Origin: Cohnella cholangitidis
GTDB lineage: Bacteria; Bacillota; Bacilli; Paenibacillales; Paenibacillaceae
Reading direction: 5' to 3'
NCBI RefSeq assembly: GCF_014107495.1
Contig: NZ_CP041969.1
Coordinates: forward strand, 4,265,501-4,329,500
DNA: 64,000 bases
The position numbers and the translations under genes are program-made. Under the pieces are notes generated by a model. That model ran no database searches. It was not told the DNA's origin and saw nothing but the letters and a program-made list of their open reading frames with translations. This document shows positions 1 through 7,049 of the stretch, piece by piece; the stretch's first letter is position 1; each line of letters opens with the position of its first letter.

Positions 1-914
1 AGGAAGTCGACGATATCGTCTTGTTCGAAGGCATGAAAATTATCGCGGGCAAAAAGAAAGTGCTTGCCGTGCACGCGGAGAGCGAAGAGATTATCGCGGC
101 CTTGTCCGAGAAATTCGATGGCCGCAAGAAGAGGAGCGTGCGCGACTTTCTCGAGTCCAGGCCGCTGGCGGCGGAATTGGACGCGGTGCGCCGAGTGCTC
201 TTGTTCGCGGAACGGACGGAGTGTCCGCTGCATTTGGTGCATATCAGCAGCCCTCAGGCCGTCGATATGATTTGGGAAGCGAAAATGAACGGCGTTAACG
301 TAACGGTAGAAACATGTCCTCATTATCTGATGTTCACGGACGACGATCTGGAGAGGCTCGGTCCGCTCGCCAAGTGCGCCCCGCCGATTCGCGGTTTAAG
401 AGAACGCGAAGGGCTATGGACTAGATTGGCGGAAGGCAAGATCGATCTGATCGCTTCGGATCATTCGCCCTGTCCGCCTTCGATGAAGCTAAACGCCGAC
501 GAGGATTACTTCGCGATCTGGGGCGGGATCGCAGGCGCGCAAAGCACGTTGGAATTGATGTTCGACGAAGGCCATCTCGAAAGGGGGCTTCCTCTGCCCC
601 TGTTGTCCAAGCTGCTGTCCGAAGCGCCGGCCAGAAGGTTCGGCTTGTTTCCCCGAAAGGGCAGGTTGGCGGTCGGAGCCGATGCCGATATCGTCCTCGT
701 GCATCCCGATTCCCCTTATGTGCTTGAGCGGGAGCATCTGCAATACCGGCATCGGCAAAGCGTGTACGCGGGAAGGAGCTTTCGCAGTCGGGTAGTGATG
801 ACCATGAGCAGGGGGAAAACGGTTTATACGAAGGAAGAGGGTATCGGAGCTTCGCGGGACGGGGAGTGGCAACGCGCGAAGAGAGGATCTCCCCGGTCCT
901 TGTTCGGAACCTGA
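1..914 (+). CDS. allB: Allantoinase / cyclic amidohydrolase, 5'-truncated
   Basis: The reading frame is open from the first bases of the window, so the N-terminal part (beta-sandwich and the metal-binding HxH) is missing. What remains is the C-terminal two thirds of a dihydroorotase-like metal-dependent amidohydrolase. Visible landmarks are VDDIVLFEGM, VHAES with a metal-site histidine, HLVHIS, the ETCPHYL segment and DLIASDHSPC with the catalytic aspartate. The tail returns to the beta-sandwich (GRLAVGADADIVL). The ETCPHYL plus ASDHSPC combination fits allantoinase (allantoin to allantoate, purine-nitrogen salvage) better than pyrimidine dihydroorotase, though hydantoinase-like relatives are not excluded. 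A 13-bp inverted repeat spans the stop codon. No other purine-catabolism gene follows, so this is probably the last gene of its operon. Confidence 0.8.
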   Translation, partial: EVDDIVLFEGMKIIAGKKKVLAVHAESEEIIAALSEKFDGRKKRSVRDFLESRPLAAELDAVRRVLLFAERTECPLHLVHISSPQAVDMIWEAKMNGVNVTVETCPHYLMFTDDDLERLGPLAKCAPPIRGLREREGLWTRLAEGKIDLIASDHSPCPPSMKLNADEDYFAIWGGIAGAQSTLELMFDEGHLERGLPLPLLSKLLSEAPARRFGLFPRKGRLAVGADADIVLVHPDSPYVLEREHLQYRHRQSVYAGRSFRSRVVMTMSRGKTVYTKEEGIGASRDGEWQRAKRGSPRSLFGT

Positions 915-927
915 GGGAGATCCTCTC
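881..927 (+). terminator. 13-bp perfect inverted repeat over the allB stop
   Basis: GAGAGGATCTCCC at 881-893 pairs exactly with GGGAGATCCTCTC at 915-927, with a 21-nt loop containing the stop codon. There is no T-run afterwards, so it is a transcript-end or stability hairpin rather than a textbook intrinsic terminator. It lies just before the convergent gene that ends at 937. Confidence 0.45.
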
Positions 928-936
928 TCCTTCGGA

Positions 937-2343
937 CTAATTGTAATATATGTCATCCTGATTTTCGGCTTCGGGCCCTTCTTGTTCGGCGGGTATATCG
1001 GTGTAGTATGCCGCGTCGGCCTGGCTGGCCTGGCTTTCTTCTTGTTCCTCTTCGATGTCTTCATATTGGTTAGGGGTATAATCGGATTCTTGATCGCCCA
1101 TGTAGAAAGCGTCGGGAGTTCCGTTTTGCTGCTCGGCTTCCGATTCGGGAGCCGTTTCTTCCGGTCTCTTGTTGATTTCGGAAGGGATTAAATTTTGACC
1201 ATCGGGGTTATTGGCGCTTTTGCTTAACAATTCCTGCAGAACGGAGTTTTTCTTGGCGTGGTTCTTGCGCATCTTCTCTTCCGCTCTATCCGGTTTATGG
1301 TCGGCATATCCTAGCAGCTCGAGAGCGGAGGCTTGCATGTTCTGGGTGCCCCCTTTGCCGACGAATTCGACGCCGAGCTGCTCGGGCTTAACCTTGTTTT
1401 TCTCTAATTGCTGGACGGTCTGGATCATCTGCTTGGAGCCGGGCTGGTAATGGCCGCTCGTGTCCGACAGAAGCTCCACTTGCCCGTCTCGGACTTGCAG
1501 TTCGCCTGCGCCGGCAACGGCATCGCCTGCATGGAAGCTGGAATGGTGGAACCGATCCTGCATGCCGAGTCCTTGATCGAGGGCGGATTGGCCGCGGTCT
1601 TCGTTTTCTTTGATCGCATCCGCCGAATGGAATTGTCCGTCCTTGTCCATCGTGAAAATATGGCGATCCGGTTTCGAGCCTCTGAATGCCGCTTTTCTGG
1701 CCCCGATCGTGTTAAGCTCGCTGCCGTCCGAGGCGTTCGTCATCAGCCCTTGATCGTTGAACCCGCGCGCGTAAGGCGCTCTCTGCTCCTCGTTCTCGGC
1801 ATAGAACGTCTGAGAGGGCAATTTGGTATTCATTCTATCGTTCGGACCGATGATGTCTTGTCTATCGAACTTGGGCATGGAAGGGAGCATCGATTTCAAG
1901 GCGAATGCATTGGCGCCCTGTGCGTTCGAGGCTTGCGGGTTAAGGGAAGGAGGCGGCGGTATGCTATCGTCGTATCCGTTGGAAGGCGCGCGAGACGGCG
2001 GGACCGACGTATCTATGTAGTCAGGCGTTTCGGGCGGGTTCAATCCCGGACTGCTGCTCGATCCGATGCTCGGCTGCTCTCCATCGTAATAGACGGAAGG
2101 GATCGGGGATTGGTTAGCCGTTTCTAAGTAATAAGGAGTTTCGGGAGCGGTATCCATTCCTTGAAGCACGGCTTGGTTACCGATCGATTGCTGCAAGTCC
2201 GCCATTGGATCCTGCCGCGGTTGCCTATGCGCGCCGATCATCGGGGTCCTTGCGGGGCCGGGCGGTCTTTGGGCGCCTATGAACGGCGCGCGGCCGCCGG
2301 AAATCGCGTTGCTGCGTGATCTTGTCATGGAAATCGTCTCCAT
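937..2343 (-). CDS. Protein with SIGNQAV segment and HSSF/SGHY domain (possible eCIS-associated or polymorphic-toxin-like protein)
   Basis: A 468-residue protein with no signal peptide or membrane helix. Residues 1-45 are basic and Pro/Arg-rich. Residues about 47-62 read DLQQSIGNQAVLQ, like the L-Q-x-x-I/V-G-N-x-A-V segment common near the start of proteins encoded with extracellular contractile injection systems and DUF4157 proteins. Residues about 65-170 are low-complexity Pro/Ser/Tyr-rich. Residues about 210-350 hold the recognisable domain: RHIFTMDKDG, then HHSSFHAGDAVAGAGEL and SGHYQPGSKQ. This HSSF...AGE...SGHY pattern occurs in plant IQM proteins and in bacterial toxin-like proteins. 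The tail from about residue 390 is very acidic and Tyr-rich. Biochemical function is unknown. It is a single gene, convergent with allB and divergent from the HAD gene. No eCIS structural gene is in the window. Confidence 0.6.
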   Translation of the reverse strand: METISMTRSRSNAISGGRAPFIGAQRPPGPARTPMIGAHRQPRQDPMADLQQSIGNQAVLQGMDTAPETPYYLETANQSPIPSVYYDGEQPSIGSSSSPGLNPPETPDYIDTSVPPSRAPSNGYDDSIPPPPSLNPQASNAQGANAFALKSMLPSMPKFDRQDIIGPNDRMNTKLPSQTFYAENEEQRAPYARGFNDQGLMTNASDGSELNTIGARKAAFRGSKPDRHIFTMDKDGQFHSADAIKENEDRGQSALDQGLGMQDRFHHSSFHAGDAVAGAGELQVRDGQVELLSDTSGHYQPGSKQMIQTVQQLEKNKVKPEQLGVEFVGKGGTQNMQASALELLGYADHKPDRAEEKMRKNHAKKNSVLQELLSKSANNPDGQNLIPSEINKRPEETAPESEAEQQNGTPDAFYMGDQESDYTPNQYEDIEEEQEESQASQADAAYYTDIPAEQEGPEAENQDDIYYN

Positions 2344-2485
2344 TATTCAAAGTTACTTCCATCGTACGATCTTTCGACTTTTAACGCAACGAAATTCTGT
2401 CAAAAGCGCTAAGGTCGACGATTCTCGAAATCTTGCGTAGAATAGAGTCAAGTTATAGAGAGACGTGGATAGGGAGTGTTGAGCA

Positions 2486-3154
2486 ATGGCGATAAAAGCG
2501 GTTGTGTTCGACTTTGACGGAACGCTGATGGATACGGAGACTTGCGCGTACGACGCTTACTGCGGAATCTACGCGGAGTACGGCTTGCGATTTCCGCTCG
2601 AGGCTTGGGCCGCGGGCATAGGGACGAAGGGATACGTTTACGATCCGTTCGCGGAATTGGAAAGATTGACGGGAGCTCCGGTAGACCGGAATGCGATGAA
2701 CGCGCGCTATCAAGAGGCTCATGCGGCTAACGTCGAGCGGGCGACGCTGTTTCCGGGCGTGTTGGAGCGATTAGAGGAAGCGCGTAGGTTGGGCTTGTCG
2801 ATCGGACTTGCTTCGAGCTCGGACCGGGCTTGGATCGAACGTCATTTGGGGCGTCAAGGGATCAGGGACTATTTCCGCACGGTCCGGACTTGCGACGACG
2901 TGGAACGGGTGAAACCCGACCCGGCGTTGTACAGATTAGCCATAGGGGATCTCGGGGTAGAGCCCCAAGAGGCGTTCGCGATCGAGGATTCATTTAACGG
3001 TCTTAGGGCGGCCAAGGCCGCGGGGCTCTATGGCGTGGCCATACCGAATACGGTGACGGCCAAGATGGATTTCGCGGAAGCGGATTTGATCCTGAAAAGT
3101 CTGGAGCAACAATCGTTGGAGGACATCATTCGTCTATTGGAGCAGGATAAATAA
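2486..3154 (+). CDS. HAD-superfamily hydrolase, beta-phosphoglucomutase-like
   Basis: A 222-residue cytoplasmic HAD phosphatase/phosphomutase, the normal length for the PGMB/GPH subfamily. Motif I is VVFDFDGTLMD (nucleophile D9, acid/base D11). Motif II is the serine-rich LASSSDR, motif III the lysine of RVKPDPALY, and motif IV the acidic pair in AIEDSFNG. The helical cap lies between motifs I and II, about residues 17-90, as expected for small-molecule substrates. The ATG at 2486 follows a GGGAG ribosome site. The substrate (sugar phosphate, phosphoglycolate or similar) cannot be read from sequence. It stands alone, divergent from the 468-residue gene. Confidence 0.85.
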   Translation: MAIKAVVFDFDGTLMDTETCAYDAYCGIYAEYGLRFPLEAWAAGIGTKGYVYDPFAELERLTGAPVDRNAMNARYQEAHAANVERATLFPGVLERLEEARRLGLSIGLASSSDRAWIERHLGRQGIRDYFRTVRTCDDVERVKPDPALYRLAIGDLGVEPQEAFAIEDSFNGLRAAKAAGLYGVAIPNTVTAKMDFAEADLILKSLEQQSLEDIIRLLEQDK

Positions 3155-3170
3155 GTTGCGCGAAACAAAA

Positions 3171-3207
3171 GGGATAGAGCATCGGAAGCGTTCCGATGCT
3201 CTATCCC
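3171..3207 (-). terminator. Bidirectional hairpin, T-run on the minus side
   Basis: A near-perfect hairpin starts at GGGATAGAGCATCGGAA and ends with its complement at 3207. Read on the minus strand it is followed by TTTTGTTT, so it most likely ends the 3971-3228 operon. It also sits 16 bp after the HAD stop codon. Confidence 0.75.
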
Positions 3208-3227
3208 TTGTCTAGTTGACGGCAACA

Positions 3228-3302
3228 TTATGATTTAGCCGTAACGGCTGCAAGGATAAACAGCACTCCCACGATTTTTGCGGCTTTTTTATTTGAACTC
3301 AT
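3228..3302 (-). pseudogene. 24-residue remnant resembling the N-terminus of a DUF4386-type membrane protein
   Basis: The ATG overlaps the XRE stop codon as ATGA, an arrangement typical of translational coupling. It encodes only 24 residues (MSSNKKAAKIVGVLFILAAV...) before TAA. The basic start followed by KIVGVLFILA resembles, from memory, the beginning of DUF4386-family multi-pass proteins. The rest of such a gene is absent: the terminator hairpin lies only 20 bp downstream. It is best read as the stump left by a deletion. A functional micro-peptide is the alternative. Confidence 0.5.
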
Positions 3303-3523
3303 TTTTTATCCCCTTCCCCATAAAAGAATACGTCTTCCAACGGTAAGTTGAAAGCGTGGGCAATGCGAAAAGCCAGTTCCAGAGAGGGGGAGTAGTTTCC
3401 CTTTTCGAGAGCCACGATGGTTTGCCTTGTTACGCCCACCTTGTCTGCCAATTGCTGCTGAGTCATTTCATCATGGTCGAATCGTAATTTGCGGATATGA
3501 TTGCCGACAAGATGTTTTCCCAT
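3299..3523 (-). CDS. XRE-family helix-turn-helix regulator
   Basis: A 74-residue single-domain Cro/CI-type DNA-binding protein. The helix-turn-helix covers about residues 20-45 (TQQQLADKVGVTRQTIVALEKG), followed by the family hallmark NYSPSLELAFRIA and a short acidic tail. Small YgzD/YozG-type regulators of this shape are normally paired with a membrane protein, as here: it starts 2 bp after the stop of the upstream 148-residue membrane gene, with its ribosome site inside that gene's end. It probably autoregulates the operon through the palindromic sequences at 3997-4070. Confidence 0.88.
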   Translation of the reverse strand: MGKHLVGNHIRKLRFDHDEMTQQQLADKVGVTRQTIVALEKGNYSPSLELAFRIAHAFNLPLEDVFFYGEGDKK

Positions 3524-3524
3524 C

Positions 3525-3971
3525 CTACACTCCTCTTCTATAGTGATAAAGTTTGCTGACGGAGCCGGTCACGTCCGAAAGGAATCCTGAAGCGATCAGG
3601 ATGACGAACATCACCTGCGACGGCTGATCGATAACGAGCGAACCCATGGCAAGAAGAAAGCCCAGGACAAACACGAAAAAAGAGTTCCGGAACGCTTTCA
3701 AGTCGATGAGTTTATCCAGTTCATCCGCGAATGCGGGTTCCTTTTCTCCGGTCGTGATTCGAAAGACGATGTTAAAAATAATGCTGATGAGGATGTGCGC
3801 GACGATTGAAATCAAAGTCAGGTAGAGGACGAAGGAACCCCAAAAGCGAAAGGTTTCGGTCGACCCCGGCCCCCCCTCGGGATATTGCGGGTACATGTAC
3901 AAGCAAAAAGATACGAAGATGAGAATAGCGCTGATCAACGATACGATGCTTTTCTTTTCTTGATAAGTCAT
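3525..3971 (-). CDS. Small four-helix membrane protein, function unknown
   Basis: A 148-residue integral membrane protein with four hydrophobic segments: about residues 10-27, 45-70, 97-114 and 118-138. A charged cytoplasmic-type loop (TTGEKEPAFADELDKLIDLK) lies between helices 2 and 3. No enzymatic motif is visible. Its position as first gene of a membrane protein/XRE operon matches many small Firmicute two-gene cassettes. The specific family was not recognised with certainty (DUF2178-like is possible). Confidence 0.7.
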   Translation of the reverse strand: MTYQEKKSIVSLISAILIFVSFCLYMYPQYPEGGPGSTETFRFWGSFVLYLTLISIVAHILISIIFNIVFRITTGEKEPAFADELDKLIDLKAFRNSFFVFVLGFLLAMGSLVIDQPSQVMFVILIASGFLSDVTGSVSKLYHYRRGV

Positions 3972-3996
3972 GGTTCACGCCCTTTGTGCGTTTATT

Positions 3997-4070
3997 TTTA
4001 CATGAAGTAAAGTTTTATATTCATAATGTAATAAAAACCATTCATGATGTCAAGTTTTCTTTACATCATA
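3997..4070 (-). promoter_or_regulatory. Promoter and palindromic operators of the membrane protein/XRE operon
   Basis: On the minus strand a TTGACA -35 (4053-4048) and TACATT -10 (4030-4025) are 17 bp apart. The imperfect palindrome TTTACATGAAGTAAA lies at 3997-4011. A second inverted repeat (ATGATGT / ACATCAT) brackets the -35. These are plausible self-binding sites for the XRE regulator. Confidence 0.55.
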
Positions 4071-4089
4071 TTTTTGAAGAAACAAGTTA

Positions 4090-4143
4090 AACAAAAAAAG
4101 AGGCGAAGAACCGTGGAAGTTGCTCGCACGGTTCTTCGCCTGT
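4090..4143 (-). terminator. Intrinsic terminator of the YcxB-like gene
   Basis: The arms GGCGAAGAACCGTG and CACGGTTCTTCGCC pair perfectly. On the minus strand they are followed by a run of seven T, placing it just downstream of the gene that ends at 4168. Confidence 0.85.
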
Positions 4144-4167
4144 CGGGTTTTAAGATCTCTAATTTCT

Positions 4168-4665
4168 CTACCTAATGAGACCTCGATTGATTTTACGGTG
4201 ACGGCTAGCGATTTGCTTGAATTGTTCTTCTTGCGCCTGATCCGCGAAGCGGTCTCTTGGAATGATCCAGAATTGTCTCTTATCCAAGAACAAATAATAG
4301 AACTTGTCCGTTGCCCACACTTTCGTCACGGTAGACCAAGCGGCGTCGGAATGGAGATCTTCCGAATGGAGCCGAATTTGTTCGTCGCCGACGGATAAGG
4401 TGAACGGCTTGTTATACCTGGCGTCGCTCATGAACTTGGCGGGCTGCAGGTAACAAGAGGTTACGTACGAGAAGCCAAGCACCAGCAATACGAAGAAAGC
4501 GATCCATAACAGCTTTTGATTGGAAGTTTGGCTATACATAATGATCTCCAGCAGGACGATCGCTAGCCCGAGTACGTTGGAGATCCAGAATCTAAGCGAG
4601 TTATGATGGTAACCGCGGATGGCTTTGCCCATATATTCGTTGTACTTATACGTGATGTCTATCAA
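4168..4665 (-). CDS. YcxB-family membrane protein
   Basis: A 165-residue protein with two adjacent transmembrane helices at about residues 28-45 and 50-70, followed by a soluble C-terminal domain. That domain has the YcxB-like signature: DEQIRLHSEDLHSDAAW, then KVWATDKFYYLFLDKRQFWIIPRDRF. The Y/F-L-F-L-x-x-x-x-F-x-I-I-P segment near the end is characteristic of the family. Its function is unknown. It is monocistronic with its own terminator. Confidence 0.75.
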   Translation of the reverse strand: MIDITYKYNEYMGKAIRGYHHNSLRFWISNVLGLAIVLLEIIMYSQTSNQKLLWIAFFVLLVLGFSYVTSCYLQPAKFMSDARYNKPFTLSVGDEQIRLHSEDLHSDAAWSTVTKVWATDKFYYLFLDKRQFWIIPRDRFADQAQEEQFKQIASRHRKINRGLIR

Positions 4666-4708
4666 TTTGATACTCCTCCTTATTCTAATGAAGCGGCGTT
4701 CTTGCTAT

Positions 4709-4897
4709 CTATTCCAATGAGGACTTCGCGGTTTGCAACGCTTGAATGATCCGTTCAAGCTCATCGCGGTCGTCGATGAACAATGAGACGTATTTCGGAC
4801 GGTAACCGCTGCTCGCGAGCTCGATGTGCACCTGTTTTTTGTCGGAATCGGCGCTGATATCGATATTTTCGGTCGAATAGATCATTTGATTGGCCAA
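4709..4897 (-). CDS. 62-residue protein of unknown function, TTG start
   Basis: The reading frame is open to 5092, but the only good ribosome site (GGAGGG, 4911-4906) sits 8 nt before TTG at 4897, which gives a 62-residue product. Longer versions would run into the araR promoter. The protein is soluble, with alternating strands and an acidic helix (DDRDELERIIQALQTAK). It has no motif I recognise. It is divergent from araR. Confidence 0.55.
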   Translation of the reverse strand: MANQMIYSTENIDISADSDKKQVHIELASSGYRPKYVSLFIDDRDELERIIQALQTAKSSLE

Positions 4898-5013
4898 AAA
4901 GAAAACCCTCCATGAATAGAATAAACAAACTATACCACAACTTAGGCCGGATTGGGCATTCGCGAAGCTTCTAAAATGGATACCGTACAACTGCGTCAAG
5001 TAATGGCGGAAAA

Positions 5014-5044
5014 GGTACGTACAAGTGAAATCCTGTGGTATACT
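5014..5044 (+). promoter_or_regulatory. AraR-type operator and araR promoter
   Basis: GGTACGTACAAGT at 5014-5026 shares the 13-base core GTACGTACAAGTG with the box before araD and resembles the known Bacillus AraR box. A TATACT -10 at 5039-5044 places the box over the -35 region, consistent with autorepression. Confidence 0.75.
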
Positions 5045-5091
5045 GTCATTAAACATTTTGACAGGGTTCGTGTGAAGAGGAGGTGCCCCCA

Positions 5092-6186
5092 TTGAGTGCT
5101 CAATCGCCGAAATATTTGCAGCTTAAGGAAGAGATTTTGTCATGGATCGCAAGCGGAAAATATCGTCCGGGGGACAAACTGCCTTCGGAGAACGAATTGG
5201 CGGAACAATATTCATTGAGCCGCCAGACGGTGCGCCAATCGATCGGAGAGCTTGTTACGGAAGGGTGGCTTGCCCGCGAACAGGGTAAAGGAACGTTCGT
5301 GAGCAGGCAATCCCCCGAGCGCCGCAGCGCTTCCGGGAATCGTACGGTAGGCGTCATAACGACCTCTATATCCGACTATATTTTTCCCTCCATCGTCCGG
5401 GGGATCGAAGCGACATTGAAGGAAAAAGGCTATCGCATGCTGTTGTCCAGCACGGATCACCGCAAGGATCGGGAGCGGGAGTGTTTGGAAATGATGCTGA
5501 GCCACTCGGTATGCGCGCTTATCGTCGAACCGACGAAGAGCGCCGAAGGCAATCCGAATTTCGATAACTATTTGGCCATCGAAGATCACGGCATTCCTAT
5601 GGTGATGATTAACGAGTCCTATCCCGATATGGAGTTTCCGAGCGTGCGAGTGGATGACGACGCGGGCGGCTTCATGGCCGCGAGCTACGTGATCGGGCTT
5701 GGACACCGGAGAGTCGCGGGATTTTTCAAAACGGACGATCTGCAAGGCGTGCGAAGGATGAAAGGGTTTATCCGCGCCTGCCGGGAACATCATATTCCGT
5801 CCGAAGCAAGCATGATCGTACGCTATTCGACCGAGGATAAAGGGGAGCACCCGCATCGGATGCTGCGCGAGATGCTTATGTCCGACCAGAGTCCTACGGC
5901 TCTCGTGTGCTATAACGATCAACTGGCCATTTCGTTGCTAGACACCGTTAGGGAGATCGGTTTGCGGGTACCGGAAGATCTATCGATTATCGGTTACGAC
6001 GATTCGTTCCTAGCGACGGCTACGGAAATTAAATTAACGACGATAGAGCATCCTAAATCGGGTCTCGGGGAGCAAGCGGCAAATCTTCTCATCGCGCAAA
6101 TGGAGAAGGGTACCGCTCCGCCGAACGAAGAAATGCTGTATCCTCCTAAGTTGATCGTTCGTCAATCGACGATGGAAATCCAGTAA
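5092..6186 (+). CDS. araR: Arabinose-responsive repressor AraR (GntR DNA-binding / LacI-type effector domain)
   Basis: A 364-residue chimeric repressor. Residues about 5-72 form a GntR winged helix (PGDKLPSENELAEQYSLSRQTVRQSI, then GKGTFVS). From about residue 82 a LacI/periplasmic-binding-protein effector domain follows (GVITTSISDYIFPSIVRGIE, then DLSIIGYDDSFLA and TTIEHP). This fusion is the hallmark of AraR, which in Bacillus releases DNA on binding L-arabinose. TTG at 5092 was chosen because AGAGGAGGTG lies 7 nt upstream; the GTG at 5083 is inside that ribosome site. araD and araB follow on the same strand behind a second AraR-type box. Confidence 0.92.
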   Translation: MSAQSPKYLQLKEEILSWIASGKYRPGDKLPSENELAEQYSLSRQTVRQSIGELVTEGWLAREQGKGTFVSRQSPERRSASGNRTVGVITTSISDYIFPSIVRGIEATLKEKGYRMLLSSTDHRKDRERECLEMMLSHSVCALIVEPTKSAEGNPNFDNYLAIEDHGIPMVMINESYPDMEFPSVRVDDDAGGFMAASYVIGLGHRRVAGFFKTDDLQGVRRMKGFIRACREHHIPSEASMIVRYSTEDKGEHPHRMLREMLMSDQSPTALVCYNDQLAISLLDTVREIGLRVPEDLSIIGYDDSFLATATEIKLTTIEHPKSGLGEQAANLLIAQMEKGTAPPNEEMLYPPKLIVRQSTMEIQ

Positions 6187-6195
6187 CGATTACTA

Positions 6196-6225
6196 TCGAC
6201 ACACCTGTACGTACAAGTGTATAAT
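6196..6225 (+). promoter_or_regulatory. araDB promoter with AraR-type box in the spacer
   Basis: TCGACA (6196-6201), an 18-bp spacer and TATAAT (6220-6225) form a good sigma-A promoter. CTGTACGTACAAGT (6205-6218) fills the spacer, so bound AraR would block RNA polymerase directly. Confidence 0.8.
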
Positions 6226-6293
6226 GAGATCAGTTATTAAGGGCATTAGAATCGTTAATATCTTGATCTATGTAAGGAAAGGGAGTGTTTCAC

Positions 6294-6998
6294 TTGTTGG
6301 AACAACTTAAGAAAATCGTATGTCAAGCCAATGCGGAGCTGCCGAAATACGGTTTAGTGACTTTTACTTGGGGCAACGTAAGCGGCTTCGATCGAGAGTC
6401 CGGCCTTATGGTTATCAAGCCGAGCGGCGTGCCTTACGAGGAACTGCAGCCGGAGCAGATGGTCGTCGTCGATCTGGACGGCAACGTGGTGGAAGGGACG
6501 ATGCGTCCTTCGTCGGATACCCCGACGCATCTCGTGCTTTACCGTTCTTTTCCGAACGTCGGCGGCATCGTTCATACGCACTCGCCGTGGGCGACGATCT
6601 GGTCGCAGGCGGGTCAAGGAATCCCGGCGCTCGGAACGACTCAAGCCGATTATTTCTACGGAACGATTCCGTGCACTCGGCCGATGACGAACGCGGAGAT
6701 CGAAGGAGCATACGAAGCGGAGACAGGCAACGTCATCGTGGAAACGTTCCATGGGATCAATCCGGATCGGGTTCCGGGCGTGCTCGTGAACAGCCATGCT
6801 CCGTTCGCTTGGGGCAAGGATGCCATGGATGCGTTGCATAACGCGGTAGTGCTTGAGGAAGTCGCGAAGATGGCTTATCACACCAGACAGTTAAACGCCG
6901 GAATTCCGTCGATGAATCAAACGCTGCTGGACAAACATTATTTGCGCAAGCATGGCGCGAACGCTTATTACGGGCAACCGGGCGATTCGAAGCACTAA
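6294..6998 (+). CDS. araD: L-ribulose-5-phosphate 4-epimerase
   Basis: A class II aldolase/epimerase of 234 residues, the normal AraD length, converting L-ribulose-5-phosphate to D-xylulose-5-phosphate. Diagnostic segments are [15 protein letters not shown], the phosphate-binding [12 protein letters not shown], the zinc ligands in [14 protein letters not shown], and [10 protein letters not shown] with the third histidine. TTG at 6294 gives the family-typical MLEQLKK start, with GGGAG 8 nt upstream; GTG at 6285 is an in-frame alternative. It is cotranscribed with araB and follows the AraR-controlled promoter. No araA isomerase gene is in the window. Confidence 0.93.
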   Translation: MLEQLKKIVCQANAELPKYGLVTFTWGNVSGFDRESGLMVIKPSGVPYEELQPEQMVVVDLDGNVVEGTMRPSSDTPTHLVLYRSFPNVGGIVHTHSPWATIWSQAGQGIPALGTTQADYFYGTIPCTRPMTNAEIEGAYEAETGNVIVETFHGINPDRVPGVLVNSHAPFAWGKDAMDALHNAVVLEEVAKMAYHTRQLNAGIPSMNQTLLDKHYLRKHGANAYYGQPGDSKH

Positions 6999-7049
6999 AG
7001 CTTCTGAATCGTTAGACCGATATCATTCATTCCTTCGAGGAGGCAAATC

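Noticed and set aside
489-1064. 191-codon minus-strand ORF antisense to allB
   Set aside because: Shadow of the allantoinase frame; its N-terminal part is a shifted reading of the acidic tail of the 468-residue gene.
5058-5063. TTGACA just before araR as a -35 element
   Set aside because: A -10 at normal spacing would fall on the araR ribosome site; the TATACT at 5039 gives a better promoter.
5083-5091. GTG start for araR
   Set aside because: The GTG is inside the AGGAGGTG ribosome site; TTG at 5092 is correctly spaced.
4709-5092. 127-codon version of the small minus-strand gene
   Set aside because: Its start lies on the araR ribosome site and no ribosome site precedes it; TTG at 4897 has GGAGGG at 8 nt.
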